60,288 bases of DNA, taken from contig CANQRV010000008.1 in the NCBI GenBank assembly GCA_947626355.1, forward strand, positions 1 to 60,288. The letters are read 5' to 3'. The stretch's first letter is position 1, and each line of letters opens with the position of its first letter. Under the pieces are notes generated by a model. That model was not told the origin of the DNA. It ran no database searches and saw nothing but the letters and a program-made list of their open reading frames with translations. Below are positions 1 through 8,691 of this stretch, piece by piece. A program made the translations under genes and the position numbers. This DNA comes from an uncultured Muribaculaceae bacterium. Its GTDB lineage: Bacteria > Bacteroidota > Bacteroidia > Bacteroidales > Muribaculaceae.

Positions 1-259
1 GGGGTACAAAAGGTGTACTTTTTGAGAAAATCGCCCCATTTGCAGGCAAACCACGGAAAAACAGCATCTTGCTAATCCGTTTATCTGCTTGCTTTTAATT
101 TTATCCACGCTTTTCCCGTTTTATATCGCGGAGAATTACACATTTTCAGCCAACCACACCCAATCAACCGGCATAATAAGAATCCGGCTTGCGGGGCAAC
201 ATGCCGGAAGCATGTCCCTACAAGCCGGGTTTTCAATTGGTTAATATTACTGGCCAGTA
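1..259. other. Intergenic region downstream of xylA
   Basis: I see no convincing gene here. The short reading frames lack family features. The left edge holds a weak 5 bp hairpin (GTACA/TGTAC, 4-18) followed by five T, which could be the end of a plus-strand gene lying outside the window. The right part holds the xylA terminator hairpin (184-228). Confidence 0.5.
184..228 (-). terminator. Hairpin terminator after xylA
   Basis: An outer stem CCGGCTTG (184-191) / CAAGCCGG (221-228) encloses an inner stem ACATGC / GCATGT. On the minus strand it lies about 30 bp past the xylA stop and is followed by ATTCTTATT. On the plus strand it is followed by GTTTT, so it may work both ways. Confidence 0.6.
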
Positions 260-1576
260 TCAGCAATACATATTGATGATGGCCTCGTAGAGCTCCTGCT
301 TCCCGGAGGTGGTGGCGGGCTCCCCGTGGGCTGCGGCGTATGCCGTGAGGTCGGTGAGCGAGAGGGCGCCGTTCTCGAAGGCCTTTCCTTCGCCGGAGTC
401 GAAAGAGGCGTAGCGCTCGGCGAGCATCCTGCGGTAGGGCGACTTCTCTATGATGTCGGCGGCGCAGAGCAGGGCGCGCGCCATGGCGTCCATACCGGAG
501 ATGTGGGCGATGAATATATCCTCGAGGTCGGTGGAGTTGCGGCGCGTCTTGGCGTCGAAATTGATGCCGCCGTTGCCGAAGCCGCCGTTGCGTACTATCT
601 GGAGCATGGCCTGGGTGAGCTCGTAGTTGTCGATAGGGAACTGGTCGGTGTCCCAGCCGTTCTGGTAGTCGCCGCGGTTAGCGTCGATGCTTCCGAGCAT
701 GCCGTTGTCGACGGCCACGGCCAGCTCATGCTCGAAGGTGTGGCCGGCAAGCGTAGCGTGGTTCACCTCGATATTGACCTTGAAGTCCTTGTCGAGGCCG
801 TGGGCGCGTAGGAAGCCGATCACCGTCTCGGTGTCGACGTCATACTGATGTTTCGTGGGCTCCATGGGCTTCGGCTCGATGAGGAAGGTACCGGTGAATC
901 CCTTTGCGCGGGCATAGTCGCGGGCCATGGTGAGCATCATGGCGAGATGCTCCTTCTCGCGCTTCTGGTCGGTGTTGAGCAGGCTCATGTATCCCTCGCG
1001 TCCACCCCAGAACACGTAGTTGGCGCCACCCAGCTCGATAGTGGCGTCGATGGCGTTCTTGATCTGCACGGCGGCGCGGGCCACGACATTGAAGTCAGGA
1101 TTGGTGGCGGCGCCGTTCATGTAGCGCGCGTGGCTGAAGACATTGGCGGTGCCCCAGAGGTTCCTGATGCCGGTAGCCGCCATCTTCTGCTTGATATAAG
1201 CCGTGATCTCCTTCATGCGGCGCTCGTATTCCTCGATAGTGTCGCCCTCGGCCACGAGGTCGACGTCGTGGAAGCAGAAATACCCGATGCCCAGCTTCGT
1301 CATGATCTCGAAGCCGGCGTCGGCCCTGTCTTTGGCTGCCTGCACGGGATCGGAGGCCTCATTCCACGGGAACTTCTTCGTCGGGCCGCCAAACTGGTCG
1401 CCACCCTCGGCCGTAAGCGTATGCCACCAGGCCATTGCGAACTTCAGCCACTCCTTCATGGGCTTGCCGAGCACCACGCGGTCGGCTTCGTAATAACGGT
1501 AGGCCAGCGGATTATAGCTTCCGGTGCCCTCGAACTTGATTTTCCCGATATTGGGGAAATATTCCTTTGTCTCCAT
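260..1576 (-). CDS. xylA: Xylose isomerase
   Basis: Converts D-xylose to D-xylulose in the cytoplasm, the first step of the isomerase route. The 438 residues match the longer class II isomerases. The FCFHDVD segment carries the catalytic His103 and Asp106, and the IEPKPMEPTKHQYD segment carries the metal ligand Glu234 and Lys236. The start ATG at 1574-1576 lies 5 bp after the xylB stop, so the two genes form one operon, kinase first. Expression should come from the promoter upstream of xylB. No truncation or odd feature is seen. Confidence 0.97.
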   Translation of the reverse strand: METKEYFPNIGKIKFEGTGSYNPLAYRYYEADRVVLGKPMKEWLKFAMAWWHTLTAEGGDQFGGPTKKFPWNEASDPVQAAKDRADAGFEIMTKLGIGYFCFHDVDLVAEGDTIEEYERRMKEITAYIKQKMAATGIRNLWGTANVFSHARYMNGAATNPDFNVVARAAVQIKNAIDATIELGGANYVFWGGREGYMSLLNTDQKREKEHLAMMLTMARDYARAKGFTGTFLIEPKPMEPTKHQYDVDTETVIGFLRAHGLDKDFKVNIEVNHATLAGHTFEHELAVAVDNGMLGSIDANRGDYQNGWDTDQFPIDNYELTQAMLQIVRNGGFGNGGINFDAKTRRNSTDLEDIFIAHISGMDAMARALLCAADIIEKSPYRRMLAERYASFDSGEGKAFENGALSLTDLTAYAAAHGEPATTSGKQELYEAIINMYC

Positions 1577-1581
1577 ATATT

Positions 1582-3072
1582 CTATTTGTTATCGATTTGT
1601 TTTTTCAGTATATCTTTCCAATGGGAATAGGCCTCCAGATATGGGGTCCGGTCGGCGGGAGGCGCGGTTGTGAGCCTGCGATCAAGCGACGCGAAGGCCT
1701 CGGCCGGCGTGGCGTAGATTCCTGCGCCTATACCCGCCCCGCGTGCCGCACCCACGGCGCCGTCGGTGTCGTAGAGGTCGATCGACGCACCCGACACCGC
1801 TGCCAGCGTCTCGCGGAAGACGGGGCTCAGGAACATGTTGGCCTCCCCCGCGTGTATCCTCTCGATCTTCATCCCCATCTCCCCCATCACCTCCATGCCG
1901 TAGCAGAAGGAGAAGACGATTCCCTCCTGGGCGGCGCGCAGCAGGTGGCGCCGGTCGTGGATATTGAAATTGATGCCGTGGAAGGAGCATCCGGGGTCGG
2001 CGTTCTCCAGCACGCGCTCGGCGCCGTTGCCGAAGGGGAGGATGCAGATGCCGGCGCTTCCCGGCTCCACCGAGGCGGCGAGGGCGTTGATCTCCGGATA
2101 TGAGACATCCGGGCCGCAGACGTTGCGCTTCATCCAGCTGTTGAGTATTCCGGTGCCGCTGATGCAGGTCATCACGCCGATGCGCGGCCGGTCGGCGCTG
2201 TGGTTGACGTGCGCGAAGTTGTTGACTCGCGACAGCGGGTCGTAGACGGGAGAGTCGATGATGCCGTAGACCACTCCCGAGGTGCCGGCTGTCGAGGCCA
2301 CCTGTCCCGGCTCAAGCACGTTGAGCGAGAGGGCGTTGTTGGGCTGGTCGCCTGCGCGGTAGGTCACGGGGATGCCCGGCGCGAGCCCCAGCTCGGCGGC
2401 CGCCTGCGGCGTCACCGTGCCCTGGCTGGAGAACGTGGGCTGCACGGCCGGAAAGATCGCCTCGTCGAAGCCGAAATAAGCCATGAGGAAACGGGCAGGA
2501 CGGTTGTGCCTGAAGTCCCAGAGCATATATTCCGACAGACCTTCCGGATTGGTCGAGATCTCGCCTGTGAGCCGCATGGCGATATAGTCGCCGGGGAGCA
2601 TCACCTTATATATCCTGTCGAAAATCTCCCGCTCGTGGTCCATGACCCAGGCGAGCTTCGAGGCGGTGAAGTTGCCGGGGGAGTTGAGCAGTCGCGGCAG
2701 CACGTTGCCGGCGCCGAGATAGCGGAAAGCCTCGCGGCCGTAGGGCACGCCGCGCGAGTCGCACCAGATGATGGCGTCGCGAAGCACATTGAGCTCCTTG
2801 TCGACGGCCACGAGGCCGTGCATCTGATAGCTTATGCCGATAGCCCTGATGTCGGCAGGGTCAGCGCCCGAGCGGGCCATAACGGAGCGCGTGGCCTCCT
2901 TGAGATACTGCCACCATGAGTCGGGAGCCTGCTCGGCCCAGCCGGCCTTCAGCGCCTTGATGGGCGCCTCGTGGCGCGGGTAGAAGTCGGAAGCCACGCA
3001 TCGGCCGGTGTCGGCGTCGACGAGCGCGGCCTTCACCGACGAGCTTCCTATGTCGAATCCTAACAGCAACAT
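1582..3072 (-). CDS. xylB: Xylulokinase (FGGY family)
   Basis: Phosphorylates D-xylulose to D-xylulose 5-phosphate with ATP, feeding the pentose phosphate pathway. The N-terminus has the FGGY phosphate-binding segment (GFDIGSSSVKAALVD, residues 5-19). The C-terminal half has the ATPase-type glycine-rich segments STAGTSGVVYG and GAARGAGIGAG. The 496-residue length is normal for the family. It is the first gene of the xylBA operon and sits about 28 nt from the predicted transcription start. The gene order and the adjacent xylose isomerase support xylulose as the substrate over other FGGY sugars. Confidence 0.95.
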   Translation of the reverse strand: MLLLGFDIGSSSVKAALVDADTGRCVASDFYPRHEAPIKALKAGWAEQAPDSWWQYLKEATRSVMARSGADPADIRAIGISYQMHGLVAVDKELNVLRDAIIWCDSRGVPYGREAFRYLGAGNVLPRLLNSPGNFTASKLAWVMDHEREIFDRIYKVMLPGDYIAMRLTGEISTNPEGLSEYMLWDFRHNRPARFLMAYFGFDEAIFPAVQPTFSSQGTVTPQAAAELGLAPGIPVTYRAGDQPNNALSLNVLEPGQVASTAGTSGVVYGIIDSPVYDPLSRVNNFAHVNHSADRPRIGVMTCISGTGILNSWMKRNVCGPDVSYPEINALAASVEPGSAGICILPFGNGAERVLENADPGCSFHGINFNIHDRRHLLRAAQEGIVFSFCYGMEVMGEMGMKIERIHAGEANMFLSPVFRETLAAVSGASIDLYDTDGAVGAARGAGIGAGIYATPAEAFASLDRRLTTAPPADRTPYLEAYSHWKDILKKQIDNK

Positions 3073-3106
3073 TTATTCAGTCTTTCATTTATGAGGTTTG
3101 ATACGG

Positions 3107-3138
3107 CAAATTTATAACGGATGAAAAGGATATGCAAA
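3107..3138 (-). promoter_or_regulatory. Promoter of xylBA
   Basis: Read on the minus strand there is a -33 TTTG (3138-3135), a 20 bp spacer and a -7 TAAATTTG (3114-3107). This is an exact match to the Bacteroidetes promoter. Transcription should start near 3100, giving a leader of about 28 nt. I see no obvious repressor palindrome over it. Confidence 0.75.
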
Positions 3139-3193
3139 TCTGATGGCGACTGCTTCACGTATGATATACAATAACCACACCCCGCCAGGCATT

Positions 3194-3234
3194 AAAAAGC
3201 CGCCTCCCTTGCGGCATAGCCAAAGGGAAGCGGC
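3194..3234 (-). terminator. Orphan terminator-like hairpin upstream of the xyl promoter
   Basis: Stem arms GCCGCCTCCCTT (3199-3210) and AAGGGAAGCGGC (3223-3234) pair at 11 of 12 positions. On the minus strand the stem is followed by five T (3198-3194). No minus-strand gene lies to its right, so it may end an unannotated RNA or insulate the xyl operon from antisense transcription of clpS. Confidence 0.5.
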
Positions 3235-3300
3235 CTGAAACGTTAAATATCCTTAATTCGTCTTTTCAACAGAAAGTATATGGAGCGGAAGAACGAAGGG

Positions 3301-3331
3301 TTGACGGATCGGAGGATTTTGAGTAATTTTG
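3301..3331 (+). promoter_or_regulatory. clpS promoter giving a leaderless or nearly leaderless mRNA
   Basis: TTG (3301-3303), a 20 bp spacer and TAATTTTG (3324-3331) match the Bacteroidetes promoter. Only four bases separate the -7 box from the clpS ATG (3336). The TAA inside the -7 box is in frame with clpS, so no earlier start is possible. Confidence 0.7.
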
Positions 3332-3335
3332 CAGC

Positions 3336-3638
3336 ATGGCACAGCAGCAATCCAACACCAGGGAGCATCAGCAAATCTCCATCCGCGAGCCCCGCCGATT
3401 CACGGTCTACCTCCACAACGACGACTTCACCACCATGGAGTTTGTGGTGAGGATCCTCACCGGCATCTTCAGCAAGAGCTCCGAGGAGGCGGAGGCGCTC
3501 ATGCTCCACATCCACCACTCCGGCAAGGCCCCGGCCGGCACCTACACCTACGACGTGGCCATGTCGAAGGCCAACAAGGCCACGCGCCTCGCACGCAACG
3601 AAGGCTTCCCCCTACGCCTCACCGTCGAAGGGGAATAA
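3336..3638 (+). CDS. clpS: ClpS, N-degron adaptor of ClpAP
   Basis: Adaptor that binds N-terminal destabilising residues and hands those proteins to ClpA. The protein has 100 residues. The core starts at about residue 20 with RRFTVYLHNDDFTTMEFVV, which contains the Asn28-Asp29-Asp30 and Met34 pocket residues of the family. HHSGKA follows about 25 residues later. An in-frame stop 12 nt upstream fixes the start. clpA follows after 22 nt, which supports an operon. The first ~19 residues are a flexible, Gln-rich extension of the kind known to act on ClpA. Confidence 0.95.
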   Translation: MAQQQSNTREHQQISIREPRRFTVYLHNDDFTTMEFVVRILTGIFSKSSEEAEALMLHIHHSGKAPAGTYTYDVAMSKANKATRLARNEGFPLRLTVEGE

Positions 3639-3660
3639 CACACACTATGACATCACACGA

Positions 3661-5925
3661 ATGGAACCGATAATCCACTACTCTCCGGAGCTGAAACAGG
3701 CATTCCACGACATGTTCGGGATTGCCGCGACACGCAGAAGCGAGTTCGTGACTCCGGAGCACCTCCTGCTCGCATTGCTGAGGCAGCGTCCGTTTCTCAA
3801 CGCCCTCGACGCATGCCTCGTCGACAGCCGCTCCATCGCATCGCCCCTCGAGACATATATCGACACCCTCGACACTCTGCCTGACGGGGAGGAGACGCCG
3901 GAGCTGTCGATGCAGCTGAGCACCATGCTTCAGGGCGCCGCCGAGACAGCCGCCGCAGGTGGCCGCACCGTGATGGGCGTGCCCCATGTGGTGAGGAATA
4001 TCATGGAGCTTCCGGAGTCGGTGGCGGCGCACGCGCTGCTCTCGGCCATCAGCGGCGACAAGGGATTCTTCATGAGCCGCTTGGTGACGTCATATCCATC
4101 CGGCGACATCGACACCGGCGGCGACATCGGATATGACGATGACTTCGGCATGGGCGACGATTTCCTCCCTGCCGATGCGGAGGAAGGCGCCGACGATGCA
4201 TGGGAGTCGCTCGTGACGCTCGTCAACTCGCAAGTAGACAGCCACAACCCCCTGATCGGCCGCGAGCCGGAACTCGAGGCCACGATGAGGGTGCTCTGCC
4301 GCAAGGACAAGAACAATGTGCTCCACATCGGGGAGCCGGGCGTTGGCAAGACGGCCCTCGTCTACGGCCTGGCTAAGAAGATCAACGACGCCGAGGTGGC
4401 GGAGCCGCTTCTCGGCGCCGAGATCTACAGCCTCGACCTCGGCACGCTGATCGCCGGCACCCAGTTTCGCGGCGATTTCGAGAAGCGCCTCAAGACGGTG
4501 ATGGACGGCGTGGCTTCCCGCGAGAAGCCGATTGTCTACATAGACGAGATCCACAACCTCGTGGGGGCCGGAGCCACGGGCGAGGGCTCGCTCGACGCCT
4601 CCAATATGCTCAAGCCATACCTCGAGGGCGGCAGGATACGCTTCATCGGCTCCACCACTTTCGATGAATACAAGCGCCACTTTGCCAGGAGCAAGGGGCT
4701 CGTGCGCCGCTTCACACAGGTGGAGGTGAAGGAGCCGACCGTCGACGAGGCCATAGATATCCTCCGCCAGCTCAAGCCGGGCTACGAGGCGTTTCACGGA
4801 GTGAGCTACACGGAGAGGGCCATCGACTATGCCGCGAGGGGCAGCGCGCGACACATCAGCGACCGCTTCCTCCCCGACAAGGCCATCGACCTGCTCGACG
4901 AGGCCGGTGCCTACCGACGCATGCACCCCGGCGACGACGGCTCGCTGACGGTCGACGCCCCGCTGGTGGCCGAGGTGCTCGCAAAGGTCTGCAAGGTGGA
5001 CTCGCTGGCAGTGAAAGACGACGACACGGAGCGGCTCGACACCCTGCGCGAGCGCGTTGCCGCGGGCATATTCGGTCAGGACAAGGCCGTGGAGCAGGTG
5101 ACGACGGCGGTGCAGATGGCGAAGGCCGGCCTCGGCGAGGAGTCGCAGCCCCTCGCCTCGATGCTCTTCGTGGGGCCTACGGGCGTGGGCAAGACGGAGA
5201 TAGCACGGGTGCTCGCCCGCGAGCTCGCCGTGCCTCTCGTGAGGTTTGACATGAGCGAGTTCACGGAGCGCCATGCGGTAGCCAAGCTAATCGGCTCCCC
5301 GGCGGGATATGTGGGATACGAGGACGGCGGACTGCTCACCGACGCCATCCGCAAGCAGCCGGAGTGTGTGCTGCTGCTCGACGAGATAGAGAAGGCCCAT
5401 CCCGACATCTACAACATCCTGCTGCAGGTGATGGACTACGCCACTCTCACCGACAACAAGGGGACGCGCGCCGACTTCCGCAATGTGGTGCTCATCATGA
5501 CCTCCAATGCCGGCGCCCGCTACGCCTCGCAGGCGAAGGTGGGCTTCGGCAACACCACCACCTCCGGCGAAGCGATGATGCGCCAGGTGAAGAAGACGTT
5601 CTCCCCGGAGTTCATCAACCGCCTCACGGCGACGGTGGTCTTCAACGACATGACGCGCGACATGGCCTCGCGGATCCTCGACAGGGAGCTGGCCCGTCTC
5701 TCGGAGCGTCTCCGGGCGCGGAAGGTGAGCCTCGCCCTCACGGACGCAGCCCGCGGCCGGCTGCTCGACGAGGGGTTCTCGGCCGAATACGGCGCCCGCG
5801 AGCTGAAGCGCGTGATCAACTCACGCCTCAAGCCGCTGCTCATGCGCGAGATCCTCTTCGGGCGCCTCAAGGAGGGCGGCGACGCCGAGATCGACCTGGC
5901 CGGGGGAGGGCTGAGGCTGCGATGA
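3661..5925 (+). CDS. clpA: ClpA, AAA+ unfoldase of ClpAP
   Basis: ATP-driven unfoldase that feeds substrates into ClpP. At 754 residues it is close to typical ClpA. Order: Clp N-domain (about 1-150), an acidic linker rich in Asp and Gly (about 150-180), AAA1 with Walker A GEPGVGKTA (about 224-232) and Walker B VYIDEIHNL, then AAA2 with Walker A GPTGVGKTE (about 505-513) and Walker B LLLDEIEKAH. The ClpP-docking loop reads VGF (about 627-629) instead of IGL/IGF. It has no ClpB middle coiled coil and no ClpC linker. The neighbours clpS and aat support ClpA. The stop codon overlaps the aat start (ATGA). Confidence 0.94.
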   Translation: MEPIIHYSPELKQAFHDMFGIAATRRSEFVTPEHLLLALLRQRPFLNALDACLVDSRSIASPLETYIDTLDTLPDGEETPELSMQLSTMLQGAAETAAAGGRTVMGVPHVVRNIMELPESVAAHALLSAISGDKGFFMSRLVTSYPSGDIDTGGDIGYDDDFGMGDDFLPADAEEGADDAWESLVTLVNSQVDSHNPLIGREPELEATMRVLCRKDKNNVLHIGEPGVGKTALVYGLAKKINDAEVAEPLLGAEIYSLDLGTLIAGTQFRGDFEKRLKTVMDGVASREKPIVYIDEIHNLVGAGATGEGSLDASNMLKPYLEGGRIRFIGSTTFDEYKRHFARSKGLVRRFTQVEVKEPTVDEAIDILRQLKPGYEAFHGVSYTERAIDYAARGSARHISDRFLPDKAIDLLDEAGAYRRMHPGDDGSLTVDAPLVAEVLAKVCKVDSLAVKDDDTERLDTLRERVAAGIFGQDKAVEQVTTAVQMAKAGLGEESQPLASMLFVGPTGVGKTEIARVLARELAVPLVRFDMSEFTERHAVAKLIGSPAGYVGYEDGGLLTDAIRKQPECVLLLDEIEKAHPDIYNILLQVMDYATLTDNKGTRADFRNVVLIMTSNAGARYASQAKVGFGNTTTSGEAMMRQVKKTFSPEFINRLTATVVFNDMTRDMASRILDRELARLSERLRARKVSLALTDAARGRLLDEGFSAEYGARELKRVINSRLKPLLMREILFGRLKEGGDAEIDLAGGGLRLR

Positions 5926-6584
5926 TCTTCCAGCTCGACGAGCGGATCATCTTCCCCGACCCGCACCTCGGCGACCCCGACGGACTGCTCGCCGTCGGCG
6001 GCGACCTCAGTCCCGAGCGGCTGCTCTTAGCCTACAGCAACGGCATCTTCCCCTGGTATTCCTTCCGCGACTGCGATGAGCCGGAGTGGTATTGCCCTAT
6101 GGAGCGCTTCGTGATCTTCCCGCGCGAAATCCACATCTCTCACTCGATGCGGTCGCTGGCCAGAAAAAGGATCTTCGAGGTGACGTTCAACAAGGACTTC
6201 GACGGGGTGATCGAGGCGTGCGGCAGTCTGCGCGCCGACGAGGAGGGGGCATGGCTGGGCCCGGAGATGACGGAGGCCTACAGGCGGCTCCACCGCATGG
6301 GCCACGCGGTGAGCGAGGAGGTGTGGCGCGAGGGGCGCCTCGTGGGCGGCCTCTACGGGATATGGCTCGGCAACGCGTTCTTCGGCGAGAGCATGTTCTC
6401 TCTGGAGCCTAATGCCAGCAAGCTGGCCCTCATATCCTTCACCCGTATGTTCGAGTCGTATGGCGGCCTGCTGATCGACTGCCAGTTCGAGACGCCTCAT
6501 CTGCGCAGCATGGGGGGCCGCACTATTCCCTACGACGACTACATGGCCATCATCTCCCATCGCGGCCTCTGGCCCGACAACTGA
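5922..6584 (+). CDS. aat: Leucyl/phenylalanyl-tRNA--protein transferase
   Basis: Adds Leu or Phe from aminoacyl-tRNA to proteins with N-terminal Lys or Arg, making them ClpS substrates. The 220-residue product shows family segments LLLAYSNGIFPW, PMERFVIFPREIHI and GLYGIWLGNAFFGESMFS. A longer open frame runs upstream to 5364 inside clpA. The ATG at 5922 is chosen because the homologous protein begins there with FQLDERIIFPDP and because it overlaps the clpA stop (ATGA), the usual coupled arrangement. With clpS and clpA this makes a complete bacterial N-degron branch in one transcript. Confidence 0.95.
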   Translation: MIFQLDERIIFPDPHLGDPDGLLAVGGDLSPERLLLAYSNGIFPWYSFRDCDEPEWYCPMERFVIFPREIHISHSMRSLARKRIFEVTFNKDFDGVIEACGSLRADEEGAWLGPEMTEAYRRLHRMGHAVSEEVWREGRLVGGLYGIWLGNAFFGESMFSLEPNASKLALISFTRMFESYGGLLIDCQFETPHLRSMGGRTIPYDDYMAIISHRGLWPDN

Positions 6585-6602
6585 CTTATCCGGATTTTTT
6601 TG

Positions 6603-6610
6603 TAATTTTG
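6603..6610 (+). promoter_or_regulatory. -7 box of a second leaderless-type promoter
   Basis: TAATTTTG lies four bases before the helicase ATG at 6615, the same layout as at clpS. Its TAA is again in frame. The -33 box is not recognisable because the region overlaps the end of aat, so this is weaker than the clpS promoter. Confidence 0.5.
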
Positions 6611-6614
6611 CGGC

Positions 6615-8564
6615 ATGAATTCTGTGGAGACGGCCCTCATGGAGCAGCGGCGTCTGCTCCTACTCGAATACGAGGAGGAGAAAAAGGCATTTCAAGACTA
6701 TACCCGGGCCACCGGCGTGGAGCGGCTGCTCCACCGCGGCCTCGCATGGCATCCGCTGCGCCTCGGCAAGACATACTACAACTCGCTCAACCGGCGGGTG
6801 GTGGAGGTGACGCGCATCTCCTCCGAGTCCGACCCCGACCATGAGTTCGAGCCGGGGCGCCCCGTGGCGTTCTTCACCGAGACGCCCCTCTCCGGCAAGC
6901 CCGCGCTCCTCATGAGCGGCACCGTCAGCTTCGTCGACGGCGACCTCATGGCCGTAGCCCTCCCCGACGACGCCGACCCATCGCGCCTCGAGAGCGCCGC
7001 CAGCTTAGGCGTCGCCCTTTCTTTCGACGAGACCACCTACCACGCGATGTTTGAAGCCATCGACCGCGTGGCGGCCGCCAAAGGGCGCCTCGGAGAGCTC
7101 CGCGACCTCCTCTACTCCCGCCGCAGGGGCTCCGAGCTCACCATGGCGCCGATGGGATTCCCCTACCTCAACGCCTCCCAGCAGGAGGCCGTCAACAAGG
7201 TGCTGCGCGCCAAGGACGTGGCGGTGGTCCACGGTCCTCCGGGTACCGGCAAGACCACGACCCTCGTCGAGGCCATCTACGAGACGCTCCGGCGCGAGAG
7301 CCAGGTGCTCGTCTGCGCCCAGAGCAACATGGCCGTCGACTGGATATCCGAGAAGCTCGTAGACCGCGGCCTCAACGTTGTGCGCCTCGGCAATCCCACC
7401 CGCGTCAACGACAAGATGCTCTCCTTCACCTACGAGCGCCGCTATGCCGACCATCCCGCCTATCCCGACCTCTGGAGCCTGCGCCGCGCTATGCGCGAGC
7501 TCCGCGTCCACCGCCGCTCCGACGCCGGGTGGCATCAGAAGATGGAGCGACTCAAAAGCCGCGCCACGGAGCTCGAGATACGCATCAACAACGACATACT
7601 CGGCAGCGCCCACGTCATTGCCTGCACGCTGGCCGGCAGCGCGTCCCGCCTGCTCGACGGCATGAAGTTCTCCACCCTCTTCATCGACGAGGCGGCGCAG
7701 GCGATGCAGGCCGCCACACTGATACCGCTGCGGAGGGCCGGACGCATCATCCTCGCCGGCGACCACTGCCAGCTGCCGCCCACGGTGAAATGCCTCGAAG
7801 CCCAGCGCCAGGGGCTCGCTGTCTCCCTCATGGAGCGCATCGTGGAGCTCCACCCCGAGGCCGTGAGCCTGCTCACGACCCAATACCGCATGCACCATGA
7901 CATCATGAGCTTCCCCAGCCGGTGGTTCTACGGCGGCGCCATGAAAGCCTCGCCGGAGGTGGCCCACCGCGGCATCCTCGACCTCGACACGGCGATAGAA
8001 TGGATCGACACCTCCGAGGCGACCGCCGGTCACAGCCTGACGGCGCAGCCGCCGGAGGAAGCCGTCGAGGAAGCGCGTTCATTCCGCGAGACCGTGACCG
8101 ACGGGTCCTTCGGGCGCGAGAATCCCGACGAGGCGCTCTTCGCGCTGCTGACGCTCCAGAGGTATGTGGAGCGCATCGGCATGGAGCGCTTTCTCGAAGA
8201 GCGCATCGACGTCGGCCTTATCTCCCCCTACCGGGCGCAGGTACGCCTGCTGCGGCGCCTCTTCTCGCGCACCCCCTTCTTCCGGCCTCTGCGCCATCTG
8301 GTCACCATCAACACCGTCGACGGCTTCCAAGGCCAGGAGCGCGACGTGGTGATGATCTCGATGGTGAGGAGCAACGAGCAGTCGAGGATCGGCTTCCTCG
8401 GCGACCTAAGACGTATGAACGTAGCCATCACGCGGGCCCGCATGAAGCTCATCATCATCGGCGACGCCACGACGCTCGGCGCCCATACCTTCTACCGGGA
8501 GCTCCACAGATATATCGACTCGCTGCGACACAGCGGAAACATGACGGCGAGCGAAACGGAATAA
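6615..8564 (+). CDS. Superfamily 1 helicase, DNA2/NAM7 (UPF1/IGHMBP2-like)
   Basis: Predicted ATP-dependent 5'-3' nucleic-acid helicase of 649 residues. Motifs in order: HGPPGTGKTTT (Walker A, about 206-216), LFIDEAAQAMQ (motif II), AGDHCQLPPTV (III), TTQYRMHHDIMSFPS (IV region), VDGFQGQERDVV (V) and RMNVAITRARMKL (VI). The roughly 180 residues before motif I form the OB-like accessory region seen in UPF1-like proteins. ATG 6615 is the first possible start; ATG 6639 is an alternative with more leader. The role (RNA decay, DNA repair or translation) cannot be told from sequence. Bacteroidetes carry several such genes. Confidence 0.9.
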   Translation: MNSVETALMEQRRLLLLEYEEEKKAFQDYTRATGVERLLHRGLAWHPLRLGKTYYNSLNRRVVEVTRISSESDPDHEFEPGRPVAFFTETPLSGKPALLMSGTVSFVDGDLMAVALPDDADPSRLESAASLGVALSFDETTYHAMFEAIDRVAAAKGRLGELRDLLYSRRRGSELTMAPMGFPYLNASQQEAVNKVLRAKDVAVVHGPPGTGKTTTLVEAIYETLRRESQVLVCAQSNMAVDWISEKLVDRGLNVVRLGNPTRVNDKMLSFTYERRYADHPAYPDLWSLRRAMRELRVHRRSDAGWHQKMERLKSRATELEIRINNDILGSAHVIACTLAGSASRLLDGMKFSTLFIDEAAQAMQAATLIPLRRAGRIILAGDHCQLPPTVKCLEAQRQGLAVSLMERIVELHPEAVSLLTTQYRMHHDIMSFPSRWFYGGAMKASPEVAHRGILDLDTAIEWIDTSEATAGHSLTAQPPEEAVEEARSFRETVTDGSFGRENPDEALFALLTLQRYVERIGMERFLEERIDVGLISPYRAQVRLLRRLFSRTPFFRPLRHLVTINTVDGFQGQERDVVMISMVRSNEQSRIGFLGDLRRMNVAITRARMKLIIIGDATTLGAHTFYRELHRYIDSLRHSGNMTASETE

Positions 8565-8591
8565 AGATTTTTAAAGGTTAATTTAATGTTG

Positions 8592-8646
8592 ATATCCTGC
8601 CTCCGGCAGGATATGCCGAAGGGATATGTTGTAAAACATATCCCTT
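8592..8646 (+). terminator. Double hairpin terminator after the helicase gene
   Basis: The first hairpin is ATATCCTGCC/GGCAGGATAT (8592-8601, 8605-8614). The second is AAGGGATATGTT/AACATATCCCTT (8619-8630, 8635-8646), followed by TTAT. Both stems are perfect. They separate the helicase unit from the ara promoter, whose -33 box begins only 4 bp later. Confidence 0.75.
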
Positions 8647-8649
8647 TTA

Positions 8650-8681
8650 TTTGCATATCTAAAAATAATGACTTTACTTTG
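8650..8681 (+). promoter_or_regulatory. Promoter of the arabinose operon
   Basis: TTTG (8650-8653), a 20 bp spacer, then TTACTTTG (8674-8681), one mismatch to TAnnTTTG. The start point should be near 8686-8690, about 60 nt before the first gene. Confidence 0.65.
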
Positions 8682-8691
8682 CACCGTGATA

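Noticed and set aside
5364..5921. Upstream extension of aat inside clpA
   Set aside because: The extension translates to an Arg/Pro/His-rich shadow of clpA; Aat homology starts at 5922.
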